A DNA stretch of 64,000 nt from assembly GCA_963705955.1 (NCBI GenBank), contig CAVPLH010000005.1:367859-431858 (forward strand), given 5' to 3'. The stretch's first letter is position 1; each line of letters starts with the position of its first letter. The notes beneath the pieces were generated by a model, which was not told where the DNA came from, ran no database searches, and saw only the letters and a list, made by a program, of their open reading frames with translations. Source of the DNA: WHSW01 sp963705955. GTDB taxonomy: Bacteria; Actinomycetota; Thermoleophilia; Solirubrobacterales; 70-9. This document shows, piece after piece, positions 62,239 through 64,000 of this stretch. A program made the position numbers and the translations under genes.

Positions 62239-62925
62239 TCAGGCGGGCGGCCCGGGCAGCTGCGTGAGCAGCACGAGGGAGAGGAGCAGCATCACGACTC
62301 CCAGCGAGACGAGCCCATACCGCACCCGCAACGGGAAGTGCGTGCTGATGCCGACGATGAACAGGACGCTCGCGAGGAAGACGGTGACGCGTACGTACTT
62401 GTCGGCGGTCTCGCCGGCGCTCGCCCCCGCAGCGAAGGCGTCGTCCGCCTCGTTGTCGAGCGCCGCGGCCTTCCGAAGCCCCGGTTGCCGGTACTGCGGC
62501 ATGTAGGTCGGCCCTCGCGGCGCGTTGGGGTTCGTCTCCGGACTCGTGGCGCGCCAGGCGTCGAAGGCGACGCGAAATCCGGGACGGAAGCGATGCTCCG
62601 CGAGGGCCATCGCCGGCTTGTTGTGGGCGATATACGCGGCGAACCACGCCTCGAACGTCGAAGAATCAAAGTTCCGAAGCTCGATCGCTTCGAGATTCGC
62701 CCGGTTCGCCTGCGTTCTGGCAGCCGAGGCCTGGGCCAGTTCCACGCGGGACTCGGTGCTCCACTTGGACGCCGCGTAGCCGGACCAGGCCGCCAGCAGG
62801 GCGACGATCGAGAGGAGGACGGCCTCGGCGATCGATACCAGCCGGGCTCGGCGTCCGCCGGTGCTGTGCTTGGCGTGCTCGCCGATCTCGTGGCCGACCT
62901 CCTGTGGCGAAAGCCCCTCCGGCAT
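62239..62925 (-). CDS. Membrane protein of unknown function
   Basis: A 228-residue protein with one N-terminal helix (V-L-L-S-I-V-A-L-L-A-A-W-S-G-Y-A-A-S-K-W) and two at the C-terminus (F-L-A-S-V-L-F-I-V-G-I, V-V-M-L-L-L-S-L-V-L-L), separated by a polar, alanine-rich helical section of about 110 residues that may be a coiled coil. The start M-P-E-G-L-S-P-Q-E-V-G-H-E-I is preceded by GGAGGACAT. I do not know its role. Confidence 0.7.
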   Translation of the reverse strand: MPEGLSPQEVGHEIGEHAKHSTGGRRARLVSIAEAVLLSIVALLAAWSGYAASKWSTESRVELAQASAARTQANRANLEAIELRNFDSSTFEAWFAAYIAHNKPAMALAEHRFRPGFRVAFDAWRATSPETNPNAPRGPTYMPQYRQPGLRKAAALDNEADDAFAAGASAGETADKYVRVTVFLASVLFIVGISTHFPLRVRYGLVSLGVVMLLLSLVLLTQLPGPPA

Positions 62926-63012
62926 GTCCTCCGACTCCTTCGACGCCCCTGCGAAAGCAACACGGACTCGGTGACCGTCGTCCCGACGTTCCCGCGTCGC
63001 GCCGCGGCCAGT

Positions 63013-63849
63013 CTAAGACCTCCGCGATCCGCGGCTAGGGGAGCCGAAGCTCGGGCCGCAGACCTGGAAGTGCGCCGTGCGGGTGAGCTTCTTCCCGCCC
63101 TTGCGCTTCGCCACGATCTTCAGGTCGTAGAAGCCGGCGTCGAGCCGGTTGCCGGGCACCTTCACCTTCAGCTTGCGGCCCTTGGCCTTCTTCAGGCGGC
63201 CGTCCTGGTTGCTCGGCGGCAGCGGCGCACCGAACTCCGATTCCGGTCCGCTCAGAGAGGCGGTCATGCGGCTGATCTTGGTGTTGCCGTTCTTGACCTT
63301 CGCCTTCGCCGTGAAGGCGCTGTTGGTGCAGGTCTGGAAGAGGCCGGTGAGCTTGATCTTGCTGGTTCCCGAGTAGACGGTCGGGTGGTTGACCTCGGTC
63401 GTCGTCGCGACCGTGCCGAGGGTCGTCTGCACGTCACACACCGGCGAGCCGCACCGGTAGGCGACGACGGTCTGCTCGAACGACTGCTTCGCCTGCACCG
63501 ACGCGTCGAGCTTGACCGCGGCGTTCGCCGCCACGGCGCCGAACGAGCAGTCGACGGTGCCGGTCGAGACGGAGACCGAGCAGGTTCCCTGCGACGGCGT
63601 GAACGACTCGTACAGGGCCTTGGCCTTCGTCTGGCTCCCGGGCCGGGTGAGGCTGACGCGCGCCCTGAGGTCGGACTCCGCGATCGGACCGTTGGTGATC
63701 GTCGTCTGCAGGGTTGCGGTGCCGCCCGGGAAGACGGAATCCGGTGACGCGGTCTGGGTGACCGTGACGTCCGCCCACGCCGCCGGCGCGAGTGCCGCGA
63801 TCGCCGCAAGCCCCGCCACGCCGGCCAGCGTTGTTCTGCCGATCCGCAT
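63013..63849 (-). CDS. Secreted beta-rich protein of unknown function
   Basis: A 278-residue exported protein. The start M-R-I-G-R-T-T-L-A-G-V-A-G-L is a signal peptide with cleavage near A-A-W-A-D. The mature first half is a CARDB/DUF11-like immunoglobulin fold (S-P-D-S-V-F-P-G-G-T-A-T-L-Q-T-T-I-T-N) with two cysteine pairs. The second half is lysine-rich beta strands ending R-T-A-H-F-Q-V-C-G, like the lysine-rich region of the secreted hydrolase at 11010. Probably a cell-surface or extracellular adhesive protein; function not known. The 150 bases to the window end show nothing clear. Confidence 0.65.
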   Translation of the reverse strand: MRIGRTTLAGVAGLAAIAALAPAAWADVTVTQTASPDSVFPGGTATLQTTITNGPIAESDLRARVSLTRPGSQTKAKALYESFTPSQGTCSVSVSTGTVDCSFGAVAANAAVKLDASVQAKQSFEQTVVAYRCGSPVCDVQTTLGTVATTTEVNHPTVYSGTSKIKLTGLFQTCTNSAFTAKAKVKNGNTKISRMTASLSGPESEFGAPLPPSNQDGRLKKAKGRKLKVKVPGNRLDAGFYDLKIVAKRKGGKKLTRTAHFQVCGPSFGSPSRGSRRS

Positions 63850-64000
63850 CGGCGCAAGCCTACCCGCCGCTGCGACCGCCGATCCGCCGGCGAGCTCGCG
63901 CCGCAACGCGTCGATCGGCGACTCCGGTGCGAGCCGTCCGGTGAAGCTCCCCGCGCCGCCTCGGCGAAGCCGGATTCGGCTAGTTGGCCCGGGGGCCGGC

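Noticed and set aside
1..64000. CRISPR arrays, rRNA genes and insertion sequences
   Set aside because: No regularly spaced direct repeats, rRNA motifs or transposase genes were seen on either strand.

Overview
This is a very GC-rich chromosomal window from an actinomycete-like bacterium. The evidence is strong G/C third-position bias, GTG starts, ATGA/GTGA gene overlaps, a group 1h-type [NiFe] hydrogenase, a six-gene mce operon, a nickel-responsive Fur-family regulator site and a small biotinyl carrier protein. The content would fit a soil actinobacterium, perhaps Thermoleophilia/Solirubrobacterales, but no rRNA or other taxonomic marker is present, so that placement is inference.

Layout. 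1-2381: right end of an integrative element (tail of a serine recombinase, small membrane protein, excisionase-like protein, frameshifted tyrosine integrase), closed by what looks like the 3' end of a tRNA-Pro gene as attachment site. 2893-15705: a mixed set of ordinary genes (GAP-family membrane protein, SMP-30 lactonase, FAD oxidoreductase without redox cysteines, two transporters, SHOCT proteins, VOC protein, AOC-like secreted protein, large secreted alpha/beta hydrolase, NAD epimerase, Mn/Fe superoxide dismutase, PadR regulator).

15897-32646 is the centrepiece: a near-continuous hydrogenase locus, hypC-hypC2-hypD-hypE-hhyS-hhyL-(73 aa)-NifU/Rieske-like-DUF5947-DUF6084-(405 aa)-protease-hypA-hypB-[170-bp hairpin]-double SIS-hypF, then a NiCoT nickel transporter preceded by a Nur-like box and a Fur/Nur-type regulator with an unusual C-terminal extension. 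Together these encode structural subunits, cofactor assembly, large-subunit processing, nickel import and nickel sensing for an oxygen-tolerant uptake hydrogenase of the kind used to oxidise trace H2.

32830-43561: six mce genes in one translationally coupled run with no YrbE permease beside them, then an SCP2 lipid-binding protein and an unknown protein. 43558-52717: PPOX and Nudix genes, rubredoxin, bioA, a divergent marR-efflux pair with a sharp regulatory region, then bioD-bioF-bioB and an AlkA-type glycosylase. 52878-63849: tandem sulfatases, enoyl-CoA hydratase, biotinyl carrier protein, glycosyltransferase, glycerol kinase, acyltransferase, MBL lactonase-like protein, DECR-like SDR and two uncharacterised membrane/secreted proteins.

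An important caution: at least fourteen places in otherwise intact, conserved genes carry one apparent extra base (for example hypD, bioD, both MFS genes and three mce genes). All are net +1, which points to insertion errors in the sequence rather than gene decay. These genes are annotated over their full span with the shift noted.
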